DNA from: an uncultured Caulobacterales bacterium
GTDB taxonomy: Bacteria > Pseudomonadota > Alphaproteobacteria > Caulobacterales > Caulobacteraceae
Reading direction: 5' to 3'
Assembly (NCBI GenBank): GCA_903884425.1
Contig: CAISEP010000023.1
Span: 1-64,000, forward strand
Length of the DNA stretch: 64,000 bases
This document shows, one piece after another, positions 51,923 through 61,805 of this stretch. The stretch's first letter is position 1. The number at the start of each line of letters is the position of its first letter. Under the pieces are notes generated by a model. It saw only the letters and a list, made by a program, of their open reading frames with translations. It was not told the DNA's origin and did no database searches. Made by a program: the position numbers and the translations under genes.

Positions 51923-53008
51923 ATGACAGTATCAGCCTCGATCGCTGCGCCGAACCATCTCGATTGGGCGGAACGAAACGACTACTGGCAATCTACCGCT
52001 ACATCAAAAAGTCAGCGGTCTCGATCGGCCCGAGAAACCAAACCCCTCATTCTAACCGGGCATGGTGTTTCGATCGCGCTAGATCGCGGAACTCTGTTGA
52101 TCCGAAATGGCCTCACTCATTTTCCGCAGGAGCGCGAGATTTTCCGCCTCTTCAAGGGTGATCTCGAATTGCCGTCACGCATAATCATGCTGGATGGATC
52201 CGGGCGACTTACCTTCGATGTCATCAGCTGGCTCTCGGACCAGGCGGTGCCGCTTGTCCAGATTGACTATACCGGTCGCGTCATTAGCGTCATCGGCGGT
52301 TCTGGCTTTGCGTCGGACCCGGAAAAGGTTCGCTGGCAAATTGAGACCCGAAATGATCCCGAGCGCCGGCTTGCGTTCTGCTGCAATCTGATCGCGGAAA
52401 AGCTCAAATCTAGCGTCCGCACGCTGAACGATGTCGTGCCTGACAGCTCCGCTAGAGCTATTGCGATTGCTCGGGCTGAGGGCTGCATCAATCTGCTCCG
52501 AAACGGACGATTAAAGTCGGTCGAAGACGTTCGAATGGTAGAGGCTCAAGCGGCGGCGTCGTATTTTCGGGCGTGGAAGTCGATATCGCTAAAATGGCGA
52601 TCGCTATGGAAACACCCAATTCCGGATAATTGGCTAACGATCGGATCCAGGGGCACCTTGAGTCGGGCGAAGCTTGCGACAAACAGAAACGCGCGCCACC
52701 CCGTAAACGCGATGCTGAACTACGCCTATGGTGTTCTGTACAGTAAGGGGCACATTGACGCCTTGGTCCGTGGCTTCGATCCGAGACGAGGAATTATGCA
52801 TCACGACAGAGATGACGGCGATGCATTGGCAATGGTTTTTGATTTGGTAGAGCCAAGCAGGCCAACGGTAGACGCCGCCGTCCTAAAATTCATCCAAATA
52901 GAACCGCTAAGGCCCGCCGACTTTGTCGTTAATTCATCGGGTGTCTGTCGCCTTGTGCCCGGCCTAGCTCGGGCGATCGCTGCTGTCGCTACGAACGCGT
53001 GCGATTAG
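51923..53008 (+). CDS. cas1: Cas1 family integrase (candidate casposase)
   Basis: RIIMLDGSGRLTFDVISWLSDQAVPLVQIDYTGRVISVIGGSGFASDPEKVRWQ; catalytic VEAQAAASYFRAW (E), GIMHHD (H), VFDLVEPSRPTVD (D); RNARHPVNAMLNYAYGVL. Confidence 0.92.
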   Translation: MTVSASIAAPNHLDWAERNDYWQSTATSKSQRSRSARETKPLILTGHGVSIALDRGTLLIRNGLTHFPQEREIFRLFKGDLELPSRIIMLDGSGRLTFDVISWLSDQAVPLVQIDYTGRVISVIGGSGFASDPEKVRWQIETRNDPERRLAFCCNLIAEKLKSSVRTLNDVVPDSSARAIAIARAEGCINLLRNGRLKSVEDVRMVEAQAAASYFRAWKSISLKWRSLWKHPIPDNWLTIGSRGTLSRAKLATNRNARHPVNAMLNYAYGVLYSKGHIDALVRGFDPRRGIMHHDRDDGDALAMVFDLVEPSRPTVDAAVLKFIQIEPLRPADFVVNSSGVCRLVPGLARAIAAVATNACD

Positions 53009-53153
53009 AGCGGGTTAGGGAATCGAAAGCCAACTCGGGGTGGTCATAATGATGAGTCTCGGTAACTTGGCTACGGGCAATTATTTTCGGAGTTGGCGCG
53101 CCGCAGCGCGCACCGTATTAGTCTGACAAAGACCTCAACTTACGAGCTGCGCG

Positions 53154-55619
53154 ATGGCAGAAATCCGGAAATTTGTCAGAGTATTTCTGGCCTCCCCTAG
53201 TGATTTAGTTGAGGAAAGACGAGCCGCAAAGATCGTTGTCGACGAAGTAAACGACACACTAGCTGATTATACTGGTTATAGCGTTGAGCTCGTTGGCTGG
53301 GAGCTAACTGTTTCACAGTTCGGTCGACCGCAAGAGTTAATAAATAGAGACCTCGATCGCTGTGAATTATTTGTTGGTATGATGTGGAAGCGATGGGGGA
53401 CGAAACCTGACCTTGATGGGCCATACACATCAGGGTTTGAGGAGGAATTCCGCCGCTCCATAGACCGTCGGGCGAAGACCGGTGTCCCTGAGATCAGCAT
53501 GTTCTTTAAAGCGATCGACGTCGAAGCTGTGCGTGACCCAGGAGAAGAGCTTAAGCGTGTGTTAAAATTTCGGAAGGACCTCACAGATTCGAGAATATTA
53601 TTATACAGTGAATTTACCAATCTAGATGAATTTCGAAGCCTTCTGCGCAAATCCATTTCATCATATATAATAAATCTTAAACGGCGTGAAGACGGTGCGG
53701 CTCTCGAAGACACGAGATCAGTTTCAAGCATAGAAGAAGTCGACCGCGGTGACCGCGCGAGCGAAGACGAAAATGCTCAAATGGCCGCGAATTCGGCGGA
53801 ATTTGTTCGGAACTTTCTGGCTCGAGCGACACGATCGGGCGGCTTGGATACGCTCGACGCGGCGGACATCTCTCGATTTCGCCTGATAGCGTGCACCTTC
53901 CGTGGCAGCGGAAATGATGACCAAGTTATCGGTACTCACGATGCAAATATAATATACCGCGCACGTCCATTTCCCGAATTTAGCAAAAATGAACTTTGGG
54001 GTTTGCTCATATCCGGAATTGAACACTACAATTCGGAAAATACGCCCATCTGGAGGTGGTATGCATCGGTGGCGGACAGAATATGGATGCCGCTAACACT
54101 CCAGTCATTGGCAGGGTCGCATACAGCGCGGCGTATCGGTGCAATTCAAGCGATGATCGATATCGGGGAATTGTTGCCGAGAGAAGATCCAATGCGACGA
54201 GAGATTATCGAAGCCTGGTTAGACGATGAGGCACCCTCGCAAGTCAAAAAGCAAGCACTCAGCTATCTGGCCGAATTTGGTGATATCAGTGACGTAAGAC
54301 ATGTTGAAAATGAACTATCAAAAAATAATGTCGAAACAAATTCGACGGCTGCGGTCGCAGCAATTAGAATTTATCTAAGGCAAAGTCGACCGGTAGCGTT
54401 TGAAAACATTATCAGGCTCTCACCGGAGCGAATTCAGCGAGATGTAGTTAGAGAGTTATTTTCTGAGTTGAGTGGCATATCTAACGAAACGCTGATCTTA
54501 GCCATTTCCTGTCGGGATCCTGGACTTCGCATAGCGGCAGTTAATGCTCTCATCGAAAGAGACGCGCTGTCATCTGACATCGCGAGAGAGCTGCTAGATG
54601 ACGATAGCTACGATATTCGGCTCGCGGCGATGAAACTACTCGTACGGACTGGAGAATCCTTTTCGGCCGCGGAGCGCAATTCTCTGCTGGTGCAGAGTGC
54701 AAGGCAAAGCGCTCTAGGTGGATTAGCAGGCCTCGCCGCGGATCTGGGTCCGAATCGCGAGAAGCTGGAAGCATTTAATCGTTGGGAATTGTCACGTTTA
54801 ACCGATCAAGAGCTTGAGGCAAAAGAGGGTATTCTAGATCGAGATCCACATTTTGAGCTTTTGGACCGAAGGTTTCAACAACGAGGCGACGAGCTGCGTG
54901 AGGCTGTTGCCGACCGGTACGGCGCTAAATTCAACCGTGAAATTAATGCTCTCCGGGCGAGGCACGGGGCTGAAGTTGAACTCGTCGGAAAGATTGAAAA
55001 GCTACGCGACAGGTTATGCAAATCCCACACGCGCCAGGGATTAGATATCATCGCGAAGAAACGTCAAAAAATCGATTTGGGTCTGATGCGCCAATTAGTG
55101 CGGGAAGAGTATATACTATACTCTTCAGAAATAGTACAATTTCTCGAAAATTTTGGTGATTGGTCCGATGTGCCCAGTATTATTGAATTAGTCGAAAGAG
55201 GCTCTTCATTCGATCGTCCTTATCTATCTAACTCGTCGGATCAAACATTTAGCATCGCTGCGTCCGCAATTAGACGACTGTCGAAAGGAAAGATGCCTGA
55301 TTTGGTGAATATAACTATGCCGCCGCGCCTCCTATCTCACGTATTGGCGCAGATGACGACTGGCGAATTTAAACAAATCAGTGATGATGAGATAACTAGT
55401 ATTTTTAGAAATGACAATCAGGATGTACGAAAGGCCGCCGCCTTGAGATGTGTAGTTGTTTTCAGTCGGAGTAAAATTGTCAAAATACTGGAACAATATA
55501 CAGATTCGGATAAACGACAATATTATAATATAATTCATTGGCTGGATCTTGGCGCTTCAATTCCTAGAGACCGAGCGATCGCAGCAGCTAAACGAATATT
55601 GGCTAGAGAGTGGGCGTGA
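53154..55619 (+). CDS. DUF4062 domain protein with C-terminal HEAT-like repeats
   Basis: RVFLASPSDLVEERRAAKIVVDEVNDTL...ELINRDLDRCELFVGMMWKRWGTKP...SGFEEEFRRS; alpha-helical repeat-like remainder. Confidence 0.75.
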   Translation: MAEIRKFVRVFLASPSDLVEERRAAKIVVDEVNDTLADYTGYSVELVGWELTVSQFGRPQELINRDLDRCELFVGMMWKRWGTKPDLDGPYTSGFEEEFRRSIDRRAKTGVPEISMFFKAIDVEAVRDPGEELKRVLKFRKDLTDSRILLYSEFTNLDEFRSLLRKSISSYIINLKRREDGAALEDTRSVSSIEEVDRGDRASEDENAQMAANSAEFVRNFLARATRSGGLDTLDAADISRFRLIACTFRGSGNDDQVIGTHDANIIYRARPFPEFSKNELWGLLISGIEHYNSENTPIWRWYASVADRIWMPLTLQSLAGSHTARRIGAIQAMIDIGELLPREDPMRREIIEAWLDDEAPSQVKKQALSYLAEFGDISDVRHVENELSKNNVETNSTAAVAAIRIYLRQSRPVAFENIIRLSPERIQRDVVRELFSELSGISNETLILAISCRDPGLRIAAVNALIERDALSSDIARELLDDDSYDIRLAAMKLLVRTGESFSAAERNSLLVQSARQSALGGLAGLAADLGPNREKLEAFNRWELSRLTDQELEAKEGILDRDPHFELLDRRFQQRGDELREAVADRYGAKFNREINALRARHGAEVELVGKIEKLRDRLCKSHTRQGLDIIAKKRQKIDLGLMRQLVREEYILYSSEIVQFLENFGDWSDVPSIIELVERGSSFDRPYLSNSSDQTFSIAASAIRRLSKGKMPDLVNITMPPRLLSHVLAQMTTGEFKQISDDEITSIFRNDNQDVRKAAALRCVVVFSRSKIVKILEQYTDSDKRQYYNIIHWLDLGASIPRDRAIAAAKRILAREWA

Positions 55620-55719
55620 TTACCAATTGAAATATATTGACATCTACATCAATAATCAACATTTCGAATGGGTTAACTTTTCAAGCAACGCCTAATATTT
55701 TCACGGGGCAGCCGCTAAC

Positions 55720-55760
55720 GTGGTGCGCTCCTGGCTAGGGCGCTCCCTTCGCTATACCCC
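55720..55760 (-). repeat. Right terminal inverted repeat
   Basis: Reverse complement GGGGTATAGCGAAGGGAGCGCCCTAGCCAGGAGCGCACCAC. Confidence 0.88.
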
Positions 55761-55775
55761 GGCTTCAAGAAACAA
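55761..55775. repeat. Right copy of 15-bp direct repeat (target site duplication)
   Basis: GGCTTCAAGAAACAA. Confidence 0.9.
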
Positions 55776-55777
55776 AA

Positions 55778-55792
55778 GAACATATTGCGAAC
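55778..55792 (+). promoter_or_regulatory. LexA/SOS box of recA
   Basis: GAAC-ATATTGC-GAAC (GAAC-N7-GAAC). Confidence 0.85.
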
Positions 55793-55834
55793 GGAGAACA
55801 AACCATGCACAGTGCGCCCATGCCGTCCGGGACG

Positions 55835-55873
55835 ATATGACCCGCTGGGCGGCCATATGACCCGCTGGGCGGG
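55835..55873 (+). repeat. Tandem 20-bp repeat in recA 5' leader
   Basis: ATATGACCCGCTGGGCGGCC ATATGACCCGCTGGGCGGG. Confidence 0.85.
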
Positions 55874-55905
55874 ATGAGAATCGTGGCAGAAGGATCGCAG
55901 GTTCC

Positions 55906-56988
55906 ATGACACAGGCGGCTTTGAAACTCGTGGCGAAGGTAGATACCGACAAGCAGAAGGCTCTTGAGGCGGCCCTGTCCCAGCTGGACCGGGCCTTCGG
56001 CAAGGGCGCGGTGATGAAGCTGGGTGCCAAGGGCAAGGTCGTGGAGATCGAGAGCGTGTCCACCGGCTCCCTGGGTCTCGACCTGGCGCTCGGCATCGGC
56101 GGCCTGCCGAGGGGCCGGGTGATCGAGATCTACGGCCCGGAAAGCTCCGGCAAGACCACGCTCGCCCTGCACGTGGTGGCGGAGGTGCAGAAGACCGGTG
56201 GCACGGCGGCCTTCGTCGACGCCGAACATGCCCTCGACCCCTCCTACGCCCAGCGGCTGGGGGTGAACCTCGACGATCTGCTGGTGTCGCAGCCGGACAA
56301 TGGCGAACAGGCGCTGGAGATCACCGACACCCTGGTCCGCTCCAACGCCGTGGACATCATCGTGGTGGACTCCGTGGCCGCCCTGACCCCCCGCGCGGAA
56401 ATCGAGGGCGACATGGGGGACAGCCTGCCCGGACTGCAGGCCCGGCTGATGAGCCAGGCCCTGCGCAAGCTCACCGGCTCCATCTCCAAGTCCAAGTGCA
56501 TCGTCATCTTCATCAACCAGATCCGGATGAAGATCGGCGTCATGTACGGCAATCCGGAAACCACCACCGGGGGCAACGCCCTGAAGTTCTACGCCTCCGT
56601 CCGCCTCGACATCCGCCGCACCGGCTCCATCAAGAACCGGGACGAGATCGTCGGCAACAACGTCAAGGTTAAGGTGGTCAAGAACAAGGTCGCCCCGCCC
56701 TTCCGGGAGGTGGAGTTCGACATCATGTACGGGGAGGGCATCTCCAAGCTGGGGGAGATCATCGACCTGGGCGTGAAGGCGGGCCTGGTGGAGAAGTCCG
56801 GCTCCTGGTTCTCCTACAACAGCCAGCGCATCGGCCAGGGCCGCGAGAATGTGCGGGAGTTCCTGAAGCAGAACCCGGACATCGCCGCGGACATCGAGGC
56901 GGCTGTGCGCAAGAACTCGGTGAAGATCGCCGACAAGCTGCTGGCGGACCCCGAGCCCGACGCCGACACCGACGTCGAACCGGACTGA
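55906..56988 (+). CDS. recA: Recombinase RecA
   Basis: [15 protein letters not shown]...[24 protein letters not shown]. Confidence 0.97.
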   Translation: MTQAALKLVAKVDTDKQKALEAALSQLDRAFGKGAVMKLGAKGKVVEIESVSTGSLGLDLALGIGGLPRGRVIEIYGPESSGKTTLALHVVAEVQKTGGTAAFVDAEHALDPSYAQRLGVNLDDLLVSQPDNGEQALEITDTLVRSNAVDIIVVDSVAALTPRAEIEGDMGDSLPGLQARLMSQALRKLTGSISKSKCIVIFINQIRMKIGVMYGNPETTTGGNALKFYASVRLDIRRTGSIKNRDEIVGNNVKVKVVKNKVAPPFREVEFDIMYGEGISKLGEIIDLGVKAGLVEKSGSWFSYNSQRIGQGRENVREFLKQNPDIAADIEAAVRKNSVKIADKLLADPEPDADTDVEPD

Positions 56989-57200
56989 TCGATGCCTCCG
57001 CGCCTCCGGGACGGCCTGCCGGCCGGGACCGGGGGCTGCGCAGGGGGAGGCGGTGCGGGCGCAAGGTGCGCGCTGATCCGCAGGGTACGGCGAGGCGATG
57101 TGAAATTTGCCGGGGTCCGGGCGTGAAACCGTGGTTTGCAAAGCTGCGGATTTCTATATGACGGCGGCGTGATCCCCTTAAGCCATGCCTGGGAGCGGCC

Positions 57201-59849
57201 ATGCCGAGCCTGAACGAAATCCGGTCCACCTTCCTCGACTACTTTGCCGGACGCGGTCATACCGTCGTGCCGTCCGCGCCCCTGGTGCCGCAGAACGATC
57301 CGACGCTTCTGTTCGTGAACGCCGGCATGGTCCCGTTCAAGAACATCTTCACCGGGGCCGAGACCCGCCCCTATGTCCGGGCCGCGAGCTCGCAGAAATG
57401 CGTCCGGGCCGGTGGCAAGCACAACGACCTGGACAATGTGGGCTACACGGCCCGGCACCACACCTTCTTCGAGATGCTGGGGAACTTCTCCTTCGGCGAC
57501 TATTTCAAGGAGCAGGCCATCGACAACGCCTGGACCCTTGTGAACAAGGAGTTCGGCCTGCCGAAGGACAAGCTCCTGGTCACGGTCTATGCCGATGACG
57601 ACGAGGCCTTCAGCCTGTGGAAGAAGATCGCCGACTTCTCCGACGACCGGATCATCCGCATCGGCACCACGGACAATTTCTGGTCCATGGGGGACACCGG
57701 TCCCTGCGGTCCGTGCTCGGAGATCTTCTACGATCACGGGGCGGACATTCCCGGCGGACCGCCCGGCTCCCCCGACGAGGACGGCGACCGGTTCATCGAG
57801 ATCTGGAACCTGGTCTTCATGCAGTACGAGCAGGTCGCCCCCGGGGAACGGGTCTCCCTGCCCAAGCCGTCCATCGACACCGGCATGGGGCTGGAGCGGA
57901 TCGCCGCCGTGCTGCAGGGCGTGCACAACAATTACGACGTGGACCTGTTCCGTACCCTGATCGCCGCGTCGGAAGCCGCCACCGGCACCCGGGCGGCAGG
58001 CGAGGCGCTGCCTTCCCACCGGGTGATCGCCGACCATCTGCGCGCCTCGGCCTTCCTGGTGGCCGACGGTGTGTCCCCGTCCAATGAGGGCCGCGGCTAT
58101 GTGCTGCGCCGGATCATGCGCCGGGCCATGCGCCATGCGCACCTGCTGGGCGCGGCCGATCCGCTGCTGTGGCGCCTGACGCCCACCCTGGTGAGCGAGA
58201 TGGGCGGGGCCTATCCGGAACTCGTCCGGGCGGAGGCCCTGATCACCGAGACCCTGCGCCAGGAGGAGGAACGCTTCCGCCGCACCCTGGGCCGCGGGCT
58301 CGCCCTGCTGGACGAGGCCACTGCGGGCCTTGCGGCCGGGGACATGCTGGAGGGCGAGGTCGCCTTCAAGCTCTACGACACCTACGGCTTCCCCCTGGAC
58401 CTGACCCAGGACGCCCTGCGCGCCAAGGGGCTGAACGTCAATCTGGACGGCTACGAGCAGGCCATGGCGCGGCAGCGGGCCATGGCCCGGGACGCCTGGC
58501 AGGGCTCCGGCGACCGGGGCGGCGGCGCGGCCTGGTTTGCGGTCCGCGACCGGCTGGGGCCGACGGAATTCGTGGGCTACGAGACGACTTCCGCCACGGG
58601 TGAGGTGCTGGCCCTGGTGACCGACACCGGCGAGATCGATGCGGCGGGAGAGGGCGTCGTGGTGGACGTCCTGTTCGACCGCACCCCATTCTATGCCGAG
58701 AGCGGGGGCCAGGCCTCAGACGTGGGCGAGGTTCACTGGACCGGCGGCTCGGCGGAGCTGGTGTCGGTGGCCAAGGAAGCGGGCGACCTGCACGTGCACC
58801 GGCTGAAGATCCTCTCCGGCCAGTTGCAGATGTCCGACCAGGTGACCCTGGATGTGGATGCCGACCGCCGCACCCGGACCCGGGCCAACCACTCCGCCGC
58901 CCATCTGGTGCACGAGGCGCTGAAGCGGGTGCTGGGCCCGCACGTGGCGCAGAAGGGCCAGCTGGTGGACGCCGACCGGATGCGCTTCGACTTCAGTCAC
59001 GGGGGCCCCCTGACGGCGGACGAACTGGACCGGGTCGAGGCCGAGGTGAACGCCGTTATCCGCCAGAACGTGGTCACCCGCACCGAGGAAATGACCCCCG
59101 ACGCTGCCATTGCCGCAGGTGCCGTGGCCCTGTTCGGCGAGAAGTACGGCGACACCGTCCGGGTCCTGACCCTGGGCCGCGCCCTGGAGGGCGAAGGGGC
59201 CTATTCCGTCGAGCTGTGCGGCGGCACCCATGTGGCCCGCACCGGTGACATCGCCCTGTTCCGCATCGTCGCCGAGCAGGGCATCGCCGCCGGCATCCGC
59301 CGGGTGGAGGCCCTGACCGGGGAGGCCGCCCGCCGCCTGATGCTGGACCAGATCGCCGTGGCCCGGGGCCTGGCGGAGCAGTTCAAGACCCCGATCCCGG
59401 AGCTTCCCGCCCGGATCGACCAGCTGGTGGCCGACCGCAAGCGCCTGGAAAAGGACCTCGAGGACGCCAAGCGCAAGCTGGCACTGGGCGGTGGTGGCGG
59501 GCCCGTGGCGGCGCCGGAGGAGATCGGCGGCGTCACCCTGGTGGCCCGGGTACTGCAGGGCCTGGACGGCAAGGGTCTGCGTCCGGTGGTCGAGGACCTG
59601 CGCAAGGTCCACCCCTCCGCCGTGATCGCCATCGTCGGCGTCAGCGAGGAGGGCAAGGCCGCCATCGCCGTGGCGGTGACCGCCGACCTCCTCGCCAAGG
59701 TCAGCGCCGCGGACCTGGTCAAGGTCGCGGTCCCGGCCATGGGCGGCCAGGGCGGCGGCGGCAAGCCGGACTTCGCCCAGGGCGGCGCGCCGGATGGATC
59801 TCTGGCGGACGCCGGCCTGGCGGCCATCCGGGCGGCCCTGGCTGGCTGA
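57201..59849 (+). CDS. alaS: Alanyl-tRNA synthetase
   Basis: [52 protein letters not shown]. Confidence 0.97.
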   Translation: MPSLNEIRSTFLDYFAGRGHTVVPSAPLVPQNDPTLLFVNAGMVPFKNIFTGAETRPYVRAASSQKCVRAGGKHNDLDNVGYTARHHTFFEMLGNFSFGDYFKEQAIDNAWTLVNKEFGLPKDKLLVTVYADDDEAFSLWKKIADFSDDRIIRIGTTDNFWSMGDTGPCGPCSEIFYDHGADIPGGPPGSPDEDGDRFIEIWNLVFMQYEQVAPGERVSLPKPSIDTGMGLERIAAVLQGVHNNYDVDLFRTLIAASEAATGTRAAGEALPSHRVIADHLRASAFLVADGVSPSNEGRGYVLRRIMRRAMRHAHLLGAADPLLWRLTPTLVSEMGGAYPELVRAEALITETLRQEEERFRRTLGRGLALLDEATAGLAAGDMLEGEVAFKLYDTYGFPLDLTQDALRAKGLNVNLDGYEQAMARQRAMARDAWQGSGDRGGGAAWFAVRDRLGPTEFVGYETTSATGEVLALVTDTGEIDAAGEGVVVDVLFDRTPFYAESGGQASDVGEVHWTGGSAELVSVAKEAGDLHVHRLKILSGQLQMSDQVTLDVDADRRTRTRANHSAAHLVHEALKRVLGPHVAQKGQLVDADRMRFDFSHGGPLTADELDRVEAEVNAVIRQNVVTRTEEMTPDAAIAAGAVALFGEKYGDTVRVLTLGRALEGEGAYSVELCGGTHVARTGDIALFRIVAEQGIAAGIRRVEALTGEAARRLMLDQIAVARGLAEQFKTPIPELPARIDQLVADRKRLEKDLEDAKRKLALGGGGGPVAAPEEIGGVTLVARVLQGLDGKGLRPVVEDLRKVHPSAVIAIVGVSEEGKAAIAVAVTADLLAKVSAADLVKVAVPAMGGQGGGGKPDFAQGGAPDGSLADAGLAAIRAALAG

Positions 59850-60589
59850 GGGGGCGTTCGTCCTTCGAGACGGGCTTCGCCCTCCTCAGGATGACGCGCG
59901 GTTGTTCCGCACGCGGACCGGGATGTGGGGTCGAAAGCCCCACCCCTCGTCATGGTGAGGAGGCCCGGGACGGGCCGTCTCGAACCACGGGCAACCGGAC
60001 CTGCGTCCTTCGTGACGGGCTTCGCCATCCTCAGGATGACGCGCGTTTGTTCCGCACGCGGACCGGGATGTGGGCTCGAAAACTCCAACCTGCGTCCTTC
60101 GTGACGGGCTTCGCCCTCCTCAGGATGACGAAGGTTTGGGATCAACAACTCTCGTCATGGTGAGGAGGCCCGGCAGGGCCGTCTCGAACCACGCGCGATC
60201 GGTCCTGTGTCCTTCGTGACGGGGTTCACCTTCCTCAGTATGACGCGGGTCTGTGCACTGAGCGAAGGAGGCGAAGGGTCTCGAACCGGGAGGAACGGGA
60301 CAGAGGCTCCCGCCTCGAGGGCGGGAATGACGAGCGATATTCGATAAGTTTGAAGGTCGTCATTCCCGGGCAGTGACCCGGGAACCGTGCGCCGGATGAC
60401 GCGCCTCCTGCCGCCGGTCCCCGTACAAATCCCCCGCACCGGCACCGCAGCCCTTGACCTGTCCGGCGGTGGGGATTAACGCCTGACACTTGAGCGGCGG
60501 ACGAGGTATGAGCCTCGCCCGCCGTTTTGCTGCGCCCTCGGTCCGCCGATCCGCGCCGCCCTGCCCGCCCCGCCAGAGGAGACCGCCCC

Positions 60590-61753
60590 ATGACCGACAC
60601 CCTGCTGCCCGGCTGCACCGGTGTGCTGGTTCTGGCGGATGGAACCGTCTTCCAGGGCCTGGGCACGGGCCTTGCGGGCACCGCCGTGGGCGAGGTCTGC
60701 TTCAACACGGCCATGACCGGCTATCAGGAAATCCTGACGGACCCGTCCTACATGGGCCAGATCGTCACCTTCACCTTCCCCCATGTGGGCAATGTCGGGG
60801 TCAACCTCGAGGACACCGAGCAGTTCGGCGACGGAGCGGTGACCGCGGCTCGGGGGGCGGTGTTCCGCGACGCTCCGACCGCCCAGGCCAACTGGCGCGC
60901 GCAGGGGGACCTGTCCGACTGGCTGGCCCGCCGCGGGGTGGTCGGCCTGTCCGGCATCGACACCCGGGCCCTCACCCGCCGAATCCGCGAGCAGGGCATG
61001 CCCCATGCGGTGATTGCCCATGACCCCCGCGGGATCTTCGACCTGCCGGCCCTGCAGGCGCAGGCGGCGGCGTGGAGCGGGCTTGTGGGCCTGGATCTGG
61101 CCAAGGACGCCACCTGCCGCCAGAGCTTCACCTTCGACGAGGGCCTGTGGTCCTGGCCGGAGGGCTATGCCCGCCCCGCCGCGGAGCTCCGGTTCCACGT
61201 GGTCGTGGTGGACTATGGGGTGAAGCGCAACATCCTGCGCAGCCTGGTCTCCATCGGCGCGCGGCTGACCGTCGTGCCCGCCGCCACCACGGCGGACGAG
61301 GTGCTGGCCCTGAAGCCGGACGGGGTGCTCCTGTCCAACGGACCGGGTGACCCGGCGGCCACGGGGGTCTATGCGGCCCCGCAGATCAAGGCCCTGGTGG
61401 CATCCGGCGTGCCGGTGTTCGGCATCTGCCTCGGCCACCAGATGCTGGCCCTGGCGCTGGGCGCGAAGACCACCAAGATGGAGCAGGGCCACCATGGCGC
61501 CAACCATCCGGTGAAGGACCTGCAGACCGGCAAGGTGGAGATCGTCTCCATGAACCACGGCTTCACCGTGGACCGGGACAGCCTTCCCGAGGACGTGATC
61601 GAGACCCACGTCTCCCTGTTCGACGGCACCAATGCGGGCATTGCCCTGAAGGATCGGCCGGTGTTCGGGGTGCAGCACCACCCGGAGGCCAGTCCGGGTC
61701 CCACGGACAGCCTCTATCTGTTCGACCGGTTCGCGGCCCTGATGGCGGGCTGA
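60590..61753 (+). CDS. carA: Carbamoyl-phosphate synthase small subunit
   Basis: [35 protein letters not shown]; GATase [18 protein letters not shown]. Confidence 0.96.
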   Translation: MTDTLLPGCTGVLVLADGTVFQGLGTGLAGTAVGEVCFNTAMTGYQEILTDPSYMGQIVTFTFPHVGNVGVNLEDTEQFGDGAVTAARGAVFRDAPTAQANWRAQGDLSDWLARRGVVGLSGIDTRALTRRIREQGMPHAVIAHDPRGIFDLPALQAQAAAWSGLVGLDLAKDATCRQSFTFDEGLWSWPEGYARPAAELRFHVVVVDYGVKRNILRSLVSIGARLTVVPAATTADEVLALKPDGVLLSNGPGDPAATGVYAAPQIKALVASGVPVFGICLGHQMLALALGAKTTKMEQGHHGANHPVKDLQTGKVEIVSMNHGFTVDRDSLPEDVIETHVSLFDGTNAGIALKDRPVFGVQHHPEASPGPTDSLYLFDRFAALMAG

Positions 61754-61805
61754 GGCCCGGCCGCCGCCGCCCGCTGTTTCGCCCGGTCAGGTCCGGATCG
61801 CTCCC

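Larger units (their letters stand above)
39946..55760. mobile_element. Casposon-like element (Cas1 + family-B DNA polymerase + HNH + HTH) with hxsABCD cargo, 15,815 bp
   Basis: TIRs, 15-bp TSD, Cas1 and PolB hallmark genes, lower GC, no host intergenic repeat families A/B recognised inside, flanking chromosomal genes intact. Confidence 0.85.

Noticed and set aside
39946-55760. Cas1 as part of a CRISPR-Cas adaptation module
   Set aside because: No cas2, effector genes, or repeat-spacer array seen; TIR/TSD plus PolB fit a casposon better.
39946-55760. Element as a prophage or integrative conjugative element
   Set aside because: No tyrosine/serine integrase, structural, packaging or conjugation genes; ends are TIRs with a 15-bp TSD rather than att sites at a tRNA.
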